A stretch of 64,000 nt of DNA from assembly GCA_963989385.1 (NCBI GenBank), contig OZ022505.1, positions 58,407,737 to 58,471,736 on the forward strand, read 5' to 3'. How positions within the stretch are numbered: the stretch's first letter is position 1; the number at the start of each line of letters is the position of its first letter. Both the position numbers and the translations under genes were made by a program. Below the pieces are notes generated by a model. It searched no databases. It was not told where the DNA came from and saw nothing but the letters and a program-made list of their open reading frames with translations. This document shows, one piece after another, positions 45,427 to 55,189 of the stretch. Source of the DNA: Ctena decussata. Lineage: Eukaryota; Mollusca; Bivalvia; Lucinida; Lucinidae.

Positions 45427-45560
45427 TTGTAAGTTCGGTCCGGTACGGTTATTACGATACCCTTTTTTGGAGTGCACTTAACTACATAATTGCAGTTACA
45501 GTTATAGTATGTATATGGTCAACAAGAGTTTAGCTTTATTAACTGGATCATATGTAAGTA
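45427..45560. repeat. dispersed repeat block A, copy 2
   Basis: Counterpart of 1143-1265: 'gttcggtccggtacggt', 'actacataattgcagttacagttatagta', 'ggtcaacaagagtt'. Confidence 0.5.
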
Positions 45561-45861
45561 TTTTTCATAGTACTTAACTTTTTCATTTATGGAGATCCCT
45601 ACCGAGTTGAATATAGCTGAAATTCATAACGATATTTTCTGACAAGGCTGTACCTTGCTGAAACAACACTTTACTTTGCCGAAGATATGGTGAACAGTTT
45701 AAAGACAGGGGCGTAGATAGAGGCAATAACACAGTACGCACGAGTTTTATACTCATTGAGGGCAATACTATGGGGTTAAGCCGCTAAGATATTTCGAATT
45801 AGCGTGTCTGTTGGCAGTTAGTAATAAAATTATGCCCAATTAACAACATTTTAGCTGAAAA

Positions 45862-45923
45862 TATGCAGGTGTGTGTTGAAATTTTGTCAATTTGACAAAA
45901 TTTCAATACGCACCTGCGTATTT
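45862..45923. repeat. hairpin (AAATTTTGTCAATTTGACAAAATTT centre)
   Basis: 'aatatgcaggtgtgtgttgaaattttgtca' pairs with 'tgacaaaatttcaatacgcacctgcgtatt', about 28 bp per arm with a few mismatches and almost no loop. Confidence 0.8.
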
Positions 45924-46099
45924 GCGTAATGGTAGCTATACGCCCTTGACTACACTACGGGGAGTCTTAACCCTTTCGTTCTTGCGTATTTTTTCTACTA
46001 TCAGATTAAAGAGTAGATTTCACCATTCTCTGTGAAGAAGCTTTTCCAGCCATTATTTTGTGATAGCCCAAGTCTCTTTTTATATTTTCATAATTCACG

Positions 46100-46207
46100 T
46101 TAAGCGCTTAATTAGCAAAGAGTGATCAGACTGGGCATCCGCCCAGACTGATCTGAGTCTGCACTGGGCGCACAACCACTTTGTTGGTCTTCTGGTGTCG
46201 CGGCTCA
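46100..46207. mobile_element. palindromic MITE family 1, right half (copy g)
   Basis: 'taagcgcttaattagcaaagag' to TTCTGGTGTCGCGGCTCA matches the right half of copy a; the left arm is absent. It directly precedes the locus 3 intron block. Confidence 0.8.
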
Positions 46208-46418
46208 TTTATATTGTAGACATGCAACAAAAATTATCTGTGAATGATCGCAAAAATCCTTCCATATCGGGAGCTCTGATAAAAAGTTCACATATTCTCT
46301 ACTACAAAACACACACCTAGTCTGTATTAGTTTTATGGCCCTGTTATGTCATTACCTATGTGAGAAAGAGCATTTCCTCTTGATGAAATAGCAGTGTCAC
46401 TTGAGTTTTGCATAACAG
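46208..46418 (+). other. zinc-finger locus 3 intron block (left of the hAT insertion)
   Basis: 'tctgtgaatgatcgcaaaaatccttccatatcgggagctctgat' is homologous with 11888-11930 and 36506-36550. The intron continues to the right of the hAT-like element at 51828-51900. Confidence 0.55.
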
Positions 46419-46974
46419 GACTATGACAGACTTGGGGTCGAATACTTTCAAAAGTATTCGAATACAAATACAAATACTTTGCAATTTAAGAATACAGAAT
46501 ACAAATAAAAATACTTTTTTTATGAATGTATTCAAATAAAAATACAAATACTTTGCAAATGTATTCGAATACTTTTGAATACTTTTCAATCAAAATGGAA
46601 ATTTCATTAACCAATAGTTTATGCTGAACTTTCATATCTCTAGTAGTCCAGAGATTTTACTACATAAAGATAATTTTGATTACAAGATTCTTTCTTTTGA
46701 CCTGTCCTAGATATCTTCATATCTATTCTAGGAACCTTATATTTCTATGGTACAACTTGATATCTTGCAACAGAAAACACAATGAATTAAACCTTTACCT
46801 GTTGAATCTAAATATATCCCACCTTGCAACAGTGTAGATCCTGATCAGATCGCTCCTTCAGAAGCCAGTTGATCTAGATCTACACTATTAGTCAGTTTGA
46901 TTCTAAATATATATAGCAATGAGTTGCATCCAATTCAAAGTAATCATGGCATTTTAATTTATTCAGCAGGTTAA

Positions 46975-47765
46975 AGGCCGGGATTGTCGGCCACCCGGCC
47001 AGCAGATTTTACCTGTATAGGTAATGTAGGTGAGCAGTATAAATGGGCGGAGCTTATTTAATAAGCCATACTGCTGATAAGAGGTATTTAACTGGTCATG
47101 TATTTACAATTTTGCTATCATTTTAGTATAATTGAATGATAAAATTAGTGATGATAAAATGATAATAATAATAATAAGGATAATAATAATAATAGTAATG
47201 AAAGCACAGGTAATGAAAATGATGACATAATAAATTGTAATAGTTATCAAAATAATAGTTATTGAAAAAAAAAGAAATATACTCATAATTATTTATCTTT
47301 TATTTCTTTATCATCATCATCATTATTACAACGTTGTATTATTATTATTATTATTATTATTACAATTATTGTAATTGTTTTCACTTCTGAGTTTTTCATA
47401 GCAGATTTATTATTATTGTTGAAATCTTTACAAGATTTATAATGACTATCTAAAGAATTTGTTATGCATAATAAAAACAATAATAATAATCATAGTGAAA
47501 GTAATGAAAGCAGTAATGTTGTTGCTTGTTTCTATAATGCAATTACCCCAGAATAAACAGATTAAATTTTATTGGTGTCATACAGACTTAGTTGTAAAAA
47601 CACTTCACTGACACAGCTGATAAGACCTGTCAATCATTTACAGGTAACCTTTACCAATAGCCAGTAGCCAATCAAAACGCATGGCTGAGCTCTTGACCCG
47701 TTGGACTCTAAAATCGTACTGAGGTGAATTGAGCCTAATCTGCCTTTTATAGTCACGGCCGGCCT
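46975..47765. mobile_element. 791-bp element with TTAA target duplications
   Basis: AGGCCGG at the left and CCGGCCT at the right are inverted, and TTAA lies directly outside both (46971-46974 and 47766-47769). The interior is AT-rich with (ATA)n and (ATT)n arrays at 47160-47200 and 47335-47362, and has no transposase. TTAA duplications point to piggyBac or Kolobok. It inserted into the hAT-like element. Confidence 0.72.
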
Positions 47766-48383
47766 TTAAGGGTTAAAGGCAGTGTCTGGACAGGGTTTTC
47801 TTAAATTGTATGAGATTGGGCATTTGTTGTGATTTTAATCTCTATTTCAAATTATGTTTGGTTGAAATTAAGATGGGATCATAATTGTGTATTGTAATTT
47901 TTGAGAAACAAGTGTCAAAAAATTGTACAGGACTGGTATGGCATGGCTTAGTTGTCAGTTCTGTGCCTTGCCCCTATTTAAAACTGTCCTGGGCCAATCT
48001 ACTGAAAGATGACACATAGGTATTATATTTGCTAACTTGGAAGATTAACCTAATGATGCCTAGTGCCATAAAAAGATCTTGACTAACAGTGTTAACCAAG
48101 ATCGGACACTGTAGAGTGCAGCATATGATCAGGGTTTTTAATTGTGGTTCAAAAACTTAATATTTTTACAGAAAATTATGAAAATAAAATCAAAGTTGGA
48201 TGTTGTCTGTACTGGTCCTGATACCACTGAACAAACACTTTAGCAGGCATTTTAAAGCACTTTTCATGAAATTTCCTAATATCAGAATTTTAGATAGCAC
48301 AAATATCTATGAACAAAGTACTAATGAAGAACAACTGTTCAAAGTATACTGCATTATGTTCTTCTGCTTTTCATACCTCGTAT

Positions 48384-48495
48384 ACAACTAACTATAATAA
48401 AAACACTTTAAAAAGTGGTAAACATATAATTCTAGATTGTCAACCAGAATTATATGTTTACCACTTTTTAAAGTGTTTTTATTATAGTTAGTTGT
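48384..48495. repeat. 50-bp perfect inverted repeat at the RTE 5' junction
   Basis: 48384-48433 and 48446-48495 are exact reverse complements over 50 bp with a 12-base loop. The right arm ends where the RTE sequence starts (about 48496). The left arm is host flank and contains AAACATATAAT (48420-48430), which recurs directly after the RTE tail at 51417-51427. The right arm is therefore an inverted copy of the target flank made at insertion. Confidence 0.95.
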
Positions 48496-48551
48496 AACGG
48501 AATGTAAGGACTCTGAGACCAGCTGGGAAGCTTGAAGAGCTGCCTCATGCA

Positions 48552-51395
48552 ATGGACAGGTATCACTGGAACATACTGGGGCTCTGTGAGATGCGCTGGA
48601 AAAACTTTGGTGAGATGTCAACAGATGACAGACACAAGGTTTATTTCAGTGGAGAAGAGGACAAACATGAGTATGGGGTTGGGTTTCTTGTGCATAAGGA
48701 CATGGTGAGTGCTGTCTTGGGATGCCGACCAGTCTCCAGCAGACTGATTTCAATTCGCCTGAGAGCAGCTCCTTTCAACATCACCATCATACAGATTTAT
48801 GCACCAACATCTGGACATGACGACAATGAGGTAGAACACTTCTACGAGCACCTCCAGGAAATCATAGACCAAACACCCAAGAAGGACATTCTGGTTGTAC
48901 AAGGGGATTGGAATGCTAAGGTTGGAAAGGATGCACAGGCAGACTGGGAAAACGTTTGTGGACCCTACTGCAATGACGAGACAAATGAAAGAGGTCTCAG
49001 ACTTCTAGAGTTTGCAACCTGTAACAGCCTAGTACTGACAAACACCCTTGGCCCTCACAAACCATCAAGGAGATGGACATGGCACAGCCCAGATGGGAAA
49101 AACCACAATCAGATTGATTACATCTTGGTGAGGAAGCGCTTCCGATCAGGAGTCAACATCCATAGGACAAGGAGTTTTCCTGGAGCAGACATAGGAGGTG
49201 ACCATGACCTGGTCATGATGACCTTCCGAGTTCGTCTGAAGAAGGCTAGAAAGCCAACCCAGCCAAGACTGAAGTTTGATCTTGAGAAGCTAAGGGACCC
49301 AGAGGTGGCATGCACTTTTCAAGCAACAATAGGTGGAAAATTTGCACCACTCATTGGTCTGAGGGATGATGACATGGACATAGATACCATGATTACCACC
49401 TACAATACAGTAGTGACTGATGCAGCCAGTGAGATACTTGGGAAGGAACGTCGCAGGAAAAAGCCATGGGTCACTAGAGATGTTCTCGACCTCTGTGATG
49501 AGAGGAGAAATTTGAAGAAGAAGAGGTATGAAGCAGGAGGAGCAGAAGAATACAAGGAAGCAAACAAGAGGATTCAGAAGGCAGTGAAGAAAGCAAAGGA
49601 GGACTGGATAGCTAGTCAGTGCGAGGAGATCGAAACTTGCCGGAACAAAAACAACAGCAAGAAAGCATACCAGCTGGTGAAGGATCTAACTTCAGAGAAA
49701 CAGGGTAGATCCACAGCTATCCAGGACAAGTCTGGGAAATGCCTTACAGAAGAACAAGAGATTCTCAGCAGATGGACAGAATATTGCTCAGAATTATACA
49801 ACCATGAGACTGATGGTGACATTACGGTTCTGGACTGCAGTCAGCCCTCAGATGAAGATCAACAACCAATCCTTCGTGAGGAAGTTGAGATTGCAGTAGC
49901 AGCATTGAAGAAGGGAAAATCTGCCGGAGTTGATAATATACCAGCAGAACTTGTTCAAGCTGGAGGGGAGACCATGATTGATGTTTTAACAGATATCTGT
50001 AACAGGATCTGGAGAACAGGAGAATGGCCTACCCCATGGACTCAGTCGCTGATTATTACTCTCCCTAAAAAGGGCAACCTACAGCTCTGCCAGAACTACA
50101 GAACCATCAGCCTCATCAGTCATTCAAGCAAAGTCATGCTGAAAGTTATCTTGAACAGGCTTAAGCCACAAGCCGAAGAGATAATTGCTGAGGAACAGGC
50201 TGGGTTCCGAGCAGGAAGGAGCACCACAGAACAGATCTTCAACCTTAGAATCCTGTGTGAAAAGTATCTCCAACATCAGCAGAATCTGTACCATGTCTTC
50301 ATTGATTTCAAAAAAGCCTTTGACAGGGTATGGCATGCAGCCTTATGGGCCACCATGAGGAAGTACAATATCAATGCAAACCTAGTTCGCACCACTGAGC
50401 AGCTATACGACAAGGCTACAAGTGCAGTCCTGATAAATGGCAGCACAGGAGAATGGTTCAGAACAACAGTTGGGGTAAGACAAGGATGTCTTCTGTCACC
50501 CACCCTCTTCAACATTTTTCTCGAACGGATCATGTCCGATGCTCTGGAAGAACATGACGGAAAGGTTAGCATAGGCGGCAGAAATATTACCAACCTGCGG
50601 TTTGCCGATGACATAGACGCTCTTGCTGAGGAAGAGCAGGAACTGGAAGCTCTAGTTGAAAGTCTCGACCAGACCTGCACAAGGTATAAGATGGAGATCA
50701 GTGCTGAGAAGACCAAACTGATGACAAACAGCGCAGATGGCATCCAGAGGGAGATCAAGGTAAAGGGGCAGAGCCTGGGTACTGTAAGCAGCTTCAAATA
50801 CCTTGGAGCAGTTGTCTCAGATGATGGCTCAAAACAGGAGGTTCTCTCAAGGATAGCACAAGCCACTTCAGCTCTTGCCAAGCTGAAACCAATTTGGAGA
50901 GATAACAACATATCTCTTGGATCAAAGGTGACACTTATGCGCTCCCTTGTCATTCCCATATTTCTGTATGCCTGTGAATCATGGACCTTGACAGCAGAGT
51001 TAGAGAAAAGAACGCAGGCCTTTGGGATGAGATGCTACCGAAGGTTACTGAACATTTCGTACAAGGACCATATAACCAACGAGGAGGTTCGCAGGAAGAT
51101 CCAAGCAGCCATTGGAGAGTATGATGAACTCCTGACGCTGGTCAAGAAACGGAAACTAAGGTGGTTTGGCCACGTCTCAAGGTCTTCTGGTTTAGCAAAG
51201 ACAATTCTTCAGGGCACAGTGAAAGGAAAAAGAAGAAGAGGTAGACAAAAGAAGAGGTGGGAAGACAATATCAAGGATTGGACTGGAATGGATTTTGCCA
51301 GCTCAACTAGGGCAGCTGAAGACAGGACAAGGTGGAAAGGGATTGTTTTGACGTCAGCTGTGGTGCCCCAACGACCTAGTAAGGTTATGGGATAG
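48552..51395 (+). CDS. RTE-clade LINE polyprotein: AP endonuclease plus reverse transcriptase
   Basis: A 947-codon uninterrupted frame. Residues about 1-225 form an APE-type endonuclease: NILGLCEMRW (catalytic Glu), YAPTSG, GDWNAKVG near 118, NQIDYILV and GGDHD near 217. The reverse transcriptase follows: SAGVDNIPAEL near 455, NYRTISLISHSSKV, EEQAGFRAGRST, FIDFKKAFDRVWH near 583 (motif A), GVRQGCLLSPTLFN near 641 (motif B), FADDIDALA near 683 (motif C), and FKYLGAVVSDDG. A C-terminal RWFGHVSR and GRQKKRWEDNIKDWTG segment completes it. The frame is open upstream to 48498 and reads NVRTLRPAGKLEELPHA, the usual RTE N-terminal motif, so the copy lost only its extreme 5' end. A TAGAA tail starts about 20 bp after the stop (51391-51416), then the 11-bp target duplication. 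It catalyses target-primed reverse transcription in this clade. Missing its promoter and start, it may be recent but immobile. Confidence 0.93.
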   Translation: MDRYHWNILGLCEMRWKNFGEMSTDDRHKVYFSGEEDKHEYGVGFLVHKDMVSAVLGCRPVSSRLISIRLRAAPFNITIIQIYAPTSGHDDNEVEHFYEHLQEIIDQTPKKDILVVQGDWNAKVGKDAQADWENVCGPYCNDETNERGLRLLEFATCNSLVLTNTLGPHKPSRRWTWHSPDGKNHNQIDYILVRKRFRSGVNIHRTRSFPGADIGGDHDLVMMTFRVRLKKARKPTQPRLKFDLEKLRDPEVACTFQATIGGKFAPLIGLRDDDMDIDTMITTYNTVVTDAASEILGKERRRKKPWVTRDVLDLCDERRNLKKKRYEAGGAEEYKEANKRIQKAVKKAKEDWIASQCEEIETCRNKNNSKKAYQLVKDLTSEKQGRSTAIQDKSGKCLTEEQEILSRWTEYCSELYNHETDGDITVLDCSQPSDEDQQPILREEVEIAVAALKKGKSAGVDNIPAELVQAGGETMIDVLTDICNRIWRTGEWPTPWTQSLIITLPKKGNLQLCQNYRTISLISHSSKVMLKVILNRLKPQAEEIIAEEQAGFRAGRSTTEQIFNLRILCEKYLQHQQNLYHVFIDFKKAFDRVWHAALWATMRKYNINANLVRTTEQLYDKATSAVLINGSTGEWFRTTVGVRQGCLLSPTLFNIFLERIMSDALEEHDGKVSIGGRNITNLRFADDIDALAEEEQELEALVESLDQTCTRYKMEISAEKTKLMTNSADGIQREIKVKGQSLGTVSSFKYLGAVVSDDGSKQEVLSRIAQATSALAKLKPIWRDNNISLGSKVTLMRSLVIPIFLYACESWTLTAELEKRTQAFGMRCYRRLLNISYKDHITNEEVRRKIQAAIGEYDELLTLVKKRKLRWFGHVSRSSGLAKTILQGTVKGKRRRGRQKKRWEDNIKDWTGMDFASSTRAAEDRTRWKGIVLTSAVVPQRPSKVMG

Positions 51396-51900
51396 AATAG
51401 AATAGAAATAGAATAGAAACATATAATAATTAAATGCTTGTCATTTTGATTGAATACTTGTCTATAGCATCAAAGCAATCAATTAATAAAATTAATATTC
51501 TTTGATCTCTTTTATGTACTGTATTTACATTTGAGGTGTAGTCTTCAAAGTTCCTACCTTAGCATTCTTGGACTTTAGTCACATCAATTCCATAATTTAT
51601 GTAATTTTATGCATCAATGTTTCCTTAAAATGGGCCAAAGTATTCATAATGTATTCATAAAAGTATTCATGAATACATGAAATTTGCAATGTATTCGAAT
51701 ACAAATACAAATACTTTTATTCTAAAGAATCCACAAATACAGAATACTTTATGAATACTCGGAAAATGTATTCAAATAGTATTCGAATAAGAATACAGAA
51801 TACGATTACCCCATGTCTGGACTATGACAGCCAATAAACAAGATTATTGTCTTTAAACACAGTTGGTGCTTTTTGTATTGTACATATTTTGTTATTTTAG

Positions 51901-52456
51901 GTATTTTCTGGAGTAGACATGTTTACATTCCGATACCTACAGGCTACACAGAAGAAGATTTAAGGCTGGCTGGAGACTTGAAGCGATATATCCATACTCA
52001 CAGCGGACGAACTACATGGTTGTGAAGTTTGTGATGTTTGTGGTAATCAGTTTACACGGACAGGAAGCTTGAAGAGGCCCATGCTTTTTCATACTGTAGA
52101 CAAACAATATGCTTGTGATTTTTGTGGGTAACATTTTACACAGGAAGTAAACTTGAAGAGGCACATGCTTATTCATACTGGAGACGAACCATGCATGTGA
52201 TACACAGGCAAGAAAGTTGAAGACACATATGCTTATTCATACAAGAGGGAATCCATATTTTTGTGACATCTGTGGTAAACAGTTTAAAACGGCAAGTGAC
52301 TTGGGAGGACACATGCTTATTCATTCTGGAAGTAAGCCATACACTTTTGACACATGTGTTGGACAGTTTTCAAGGGCAAATGGATTGAAAAGACACATGC
52401 TTATTTAAACTGAAGAGAAACAATCCTCTTGTGATATCTGTAAGGAACAGTTTACA
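51901..52456 (+). pseudogene. zinc-finger locus 3: exon start and decayed leading fingers
   Basis: The acceptor TTGTTATTTTAG ends at 51900. The exon opens GTATTTTCTGGAGTAGACAT, as in loci 1 and 2. Finger code begins by about 51965 ('gctggagacttgaagcg'), with lesions: a frameshift near 52020, TAA in 'tgtgggtaacattttaca' (about 52130), a deletion at 52195, an open piece 52217-52408 (two units, one lacking the first Cys), and TAA near 52408. The open 26-unit frame starts at 52457. Confidence 0.7.
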
Positions 52457-54673
52457 ATGGGAAGTGACTTGAAGCCTATTCATACTCTAGGAATACCACA
52501 TGCTTGTGTTATCTGTTATAAACATTTTACAAATGCAAATAACTTGAAGATCCACATGTTTATTCATAGAGGAGAGAAACAGCTTACCTGTGATATCTGT
52601 AATAAACAGTTTGCGAGGACAGATGGTTTGAAGAGACACATACTTACTCATACTGAAGGTAAACTACACGCTTGTGATATCTGTAATAAACAGTTTTCGA
52701 GGGCAGATGTTGTGAAAAGACACATGCTTATTCATACTGGAGATAAACCACATGCTTGTGACGTTTGTGACAAACGGTTTACACAGGCAAGTGAGCTGAA
52801 GACACACATCCTTATTCATACTGGAGATAAACCACATGCTTGTCACGTCTGTGAAAAACGGTTCACTCGGGCAAGTGAGCTGAGGAGACACATCCTTATT
52901 CATACTGGAGATAAACCACATGCTTGTCACGTCTGTGAAAAACTGTTTACACAGGCAAGTAATGTGAGGAAACACATCCTTAGTCATACTGGAGATAAAC
53001 CACATGCTTGTCACGTCTGTGAAAAACAGTTTTCACGGGCAAGTGAGTTGAGGAAACACATCTTTAGTCATACAGGATATAAACCACATGCTTGTGATTC
53101 CTGTAATAAGCAGTTTACGAGGTCAGGTGACTTGAGAAGACACATGCTTATTCATAGAGGCAGTAAACCGCATACTTGTGATATCTGTAATAAGCAGTTT
53201 GCAAAGGGAACTAACTTGAAGAGACACATGCTCATTCATACAGGAGATAAACCACACTCTTGTTATGCCTGTGATAAACAATATACAAGAGCTTATAACC
53301 TGAAAAGGCACATGCTTGTTCATACTGGAGATGAAACACACGCTTGCCACGTCTGTGAAAAACAGTTTACACGGGCAAGTGAGTTGAGGAGACACATCCT
53401 TATTCACACTGGAGATAAACCATATGCTTGTGATTCCTGTAATAAGCAGTTTACGAGGTCCAATGACTTGAGGAGACACATGCTTATTCATAGAGGCAGT
53501 AAACCACATTCTTGTGATATCTGTAATAAGCAGTTTACAAGGGAAACTGACTTGAAGAGACACTTGCTCATTCATACAGGAGATAAACCACATGCTTGTG
53601 ATGCCTGTGTTAAACAATATACAAGAGCAAATGAATTGAAAAGGCACATGCTTGTTCATACTGGAGATGAACCACACGCTTGCCACATCTGTGAAAAACA
53701 GTTTACACGGGCAAGTGAGCTGAGGAAACACATCCTTATTCACACTGGAGATAAACCATATGCTTGTGATTCTTGTAATAAGCAGTTTACGAGGTCCAAT
53801 GACTTGAGGAGACACATGCTTATTCATAGAGGCAGTAAACCGCATACTTGTGATATCGGTAATAAGCAGTTATCAAGGAGATCTGACTTGAAGAGACACT
53901 TGCTCATTCATACAGGAGATAAACCACACGCCTGTGATACCTGTGATAAACAATTTACGAGGACAAGTGACTTGAGGAAACACATGTTTATTCATGATGG
54001 CGGTAAACCACACAATTGTGATACCCATAATAAGGAGTGTATAAGGGCAAACGACTTGAAGCGGCACATTCCTATTCATTCTGGAGATAAACCAAATAAT
54101 TTGGATATCAGTGATAAACAGTTTACAAGGGAAAGTTACTTAAAAAAACACATGCTTATTCATACTGGAGGGAAACCACATGCCTGCGATCTTTGTAATA
54201 AACAGTTTACAAGGGCAAATGACTTAAAGAGACACATGCCTATTCATACTGGGGGTAAACTTCACGCTTGCGATATTTGTGATAAACACTTTACAAGGGT
54301 AGGAGATCTGAAAAGACACATGTTTATTCATACAGGCGAGAAACCACATGCTTGTGATGTTTGCGGTAAACTCTTTACAAGGATAGGAGACTTGAAAAGA
54401 CACATGTTTATTCATACAGGCGAGAAACCACACGCTTGTGATGTTTGCGGTAAACACTTTTCACTGGCAGCATACTTGAGGCAACATATGTATATTCATA
54501 CTGGAGAGAAACCATACGATTGCAATTTTTGTGGCGAACAATTTACACGGACAGGAAGCTTGAAGAGACACACGCTTAGACATACTGGAGTTAAACCACA
54601 TTCTTGTGATCTGTGTGGTAAACGATTTACACTTGTAGGAAACTTGAAGAGACATATACGTATTCATATTTGA
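52457..54673 (+). CDS. C2H2 zinc-finger protein, locus 3 (26 finger units)
   Basis: 738 codons, almost entirely 26 units of 28 residues. 23 have all four ligands; units 17 (CDIG), 19 (CDTH) and 20 (LDIS) lack one or both cysteines. Linkers are mainly HTGDKPHAC in the first two thirds and HTGEKPHAC at the end, with HRGSKPH after every 'DSC' unit. A block of four fingers (first knuckles CDSC, CDIC, CxAC, CHxC) is repeated at exactly 336 bp (53091, 53427, 53763). Recognition helices are unusually uniform: most have Arg at -1, Asp or Glu at +3 and Arg or Lys at +6 (RASELRR, RSNDLRR, RANELKR, RETDLKR). The expected role is nuclear DNA binding; there is no effector domain in this frame. It ends naturally after the last finger (HIRIHI). 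The ATG at 52457 lies at a decayed finger, so the real start may be elsewhere or in an upstream exon. Confidence 0.78.
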   Translation: MGSDLKPIHTLGIPHACVICYKHFTNANNLKIHMFIHRGEKQLTCDICNKQFARTDGLKRHILTHTEGKLHACDICNKQFSRADVVKRHMLIHTGDKPHACDVCDKRFTQASELKTHILIHTGDKPHACHVCEKRFTRASELRRHILIHTGDKPHACHVCEKLFTQASNVRKHILSHTGDKPHACHVCEKQFSRASELRKHIFSHTGYKPHACDSCNKQFTRSGDLRRHMLIHRGSKPHTCDICNKQFAKGTNLKRHMLIHTGDKPHSCYACDKQYTRAYNLKRHMLVHTGDETHACHVCEKQFTRASELRRHILIHTGDKPYACDSCNKQFTRSNDLRRHMLIHRGSKPHSCDICNKQFTRETDLKRHLLIHTGDKPHACDACVKQYTRANELKRHMLVHTGDEPHACHICEKQFTRASELRKHILIHTGDKPYACDSCNKQFTRSNDLRRHMLIHRGSKPHTCDIGNKQLSRRSDLKRHLLIHTGDKPHACDTCDKQFTRTSDLRKHMFIHDGGKPHNCDTHNKECIRANDLKRHIPIHSGDKPNNLDISDKQFTRESYLKKHMLIHTGGKPHACDLCNKQFTRANDLKRHMPIHTGGKLHACDICDKHFTRVGDLKRHMFIHTGEKPHACDVCGKLFTRIGDLKRHMFIHTGEKPHACDVCGKHFSLAAYLRQHMYIHTGEKPYDCNFCGEQFTRTGSLKRHTLRHTGVKPHSCDLCGKRFTLVGNLKRHIRIHI

Positions 54674-54717
54674 AAAAAAATGGTATTCACGTGCTCCCTG
54701 TGGTAAAAAGTGTACTT

Positions 54718-55128
54718 CAGATTTATTACCCTTGGAAAAATCACATTTATGGTATACAGTAAGTAAATGTATTGTTTCCAAGGTCAGATTCAGTACCCTT
54801 GGAAATATCACATTTACAGTAGATATATAGTGTTCATCCTAATTAAATGTGTTGTTTCCAAGGTCAGATTCAGTACCCTTGGAAATAACACATTTACATT
54901 GGATGTACAGTATACATCCAATGTAAATGCGGTGTTTTCAAGGTCAGATACAGTACCGTTGGAATTATCACATTAACATTGCATGTATAGTATAGATCCA
55001 ATGTAAATGTGCTGTGTTCACGGTCTGATTCAGTACAATTGTAAATAGCACATTTACATTGGATGTATAGTATACATGTACATCTAATATTAATGTGCTG
55101 TTTCCGAGGTAACTGAATCTGGTAACTT
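54718..55128 (+). repeat. 80-bp tandem repeat with internal palindrome, 3' of locus 3
   Basis: GATTCAGTACCCTTGGAAA or a variant starts at 54787, 54867, 54947 and 55027, exactly 80 bp apart, with a shorter first unit at about 54720. Several units contain CATTGGATGTACAGTATACA followed by its pairing half (TCCAATG), so each folds into a hairpin. It begins about 45 bp after the stop codon and may be transcribed as 3' UTR. Confidence 0.88.
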
Positions 55129-55189
55129 GTAATCCAAGAGCTTGTGATGTCTGATAATTATTTTAAAAAAGTGTAGGACTTCAATTTGC

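Larger units (their letters stand above)
46427..51819. mobile_element. hAT-like element, 5.4 kb, with nested insertions
   Basis: The termini CAGACTTGGGGT and ACCCCATGTCTG are inverted repeats (one mismatch). The 8-bp sequence GACTATGA lies immediately outside both (46419-46426 and 51820-51827). Subterminal repeats of TATTCGAATAC and 'aaatacaaatacttt' crowd both ends. CAG-type ends, an 8-bp duplication and subterminal repeats are hallmarks of hAT. No hAT transposase was found. Removing the RTE insertion leaves about 2.3 kb; removing the TTAA element too leaves about 1.5 kb, so it is a non-autonomous element enlarged by later insertions. It lies in the intron of zinc-finger locus 3, 80 bp upstream of the acceptor. 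Confidence 0.85.

Noticed and set aside
50276..50959. 227-codon minus-strand frame inside the RTE LINE
   Set aside because: Antisense to a well-supported reverse transcriptase frame; no domain of its own.
54718..55128. CRISPR-like repeat array
   Set aside because: The 80-bp unit is contiguous tandem DNA without unique spacers, in a eukaryotic setting.
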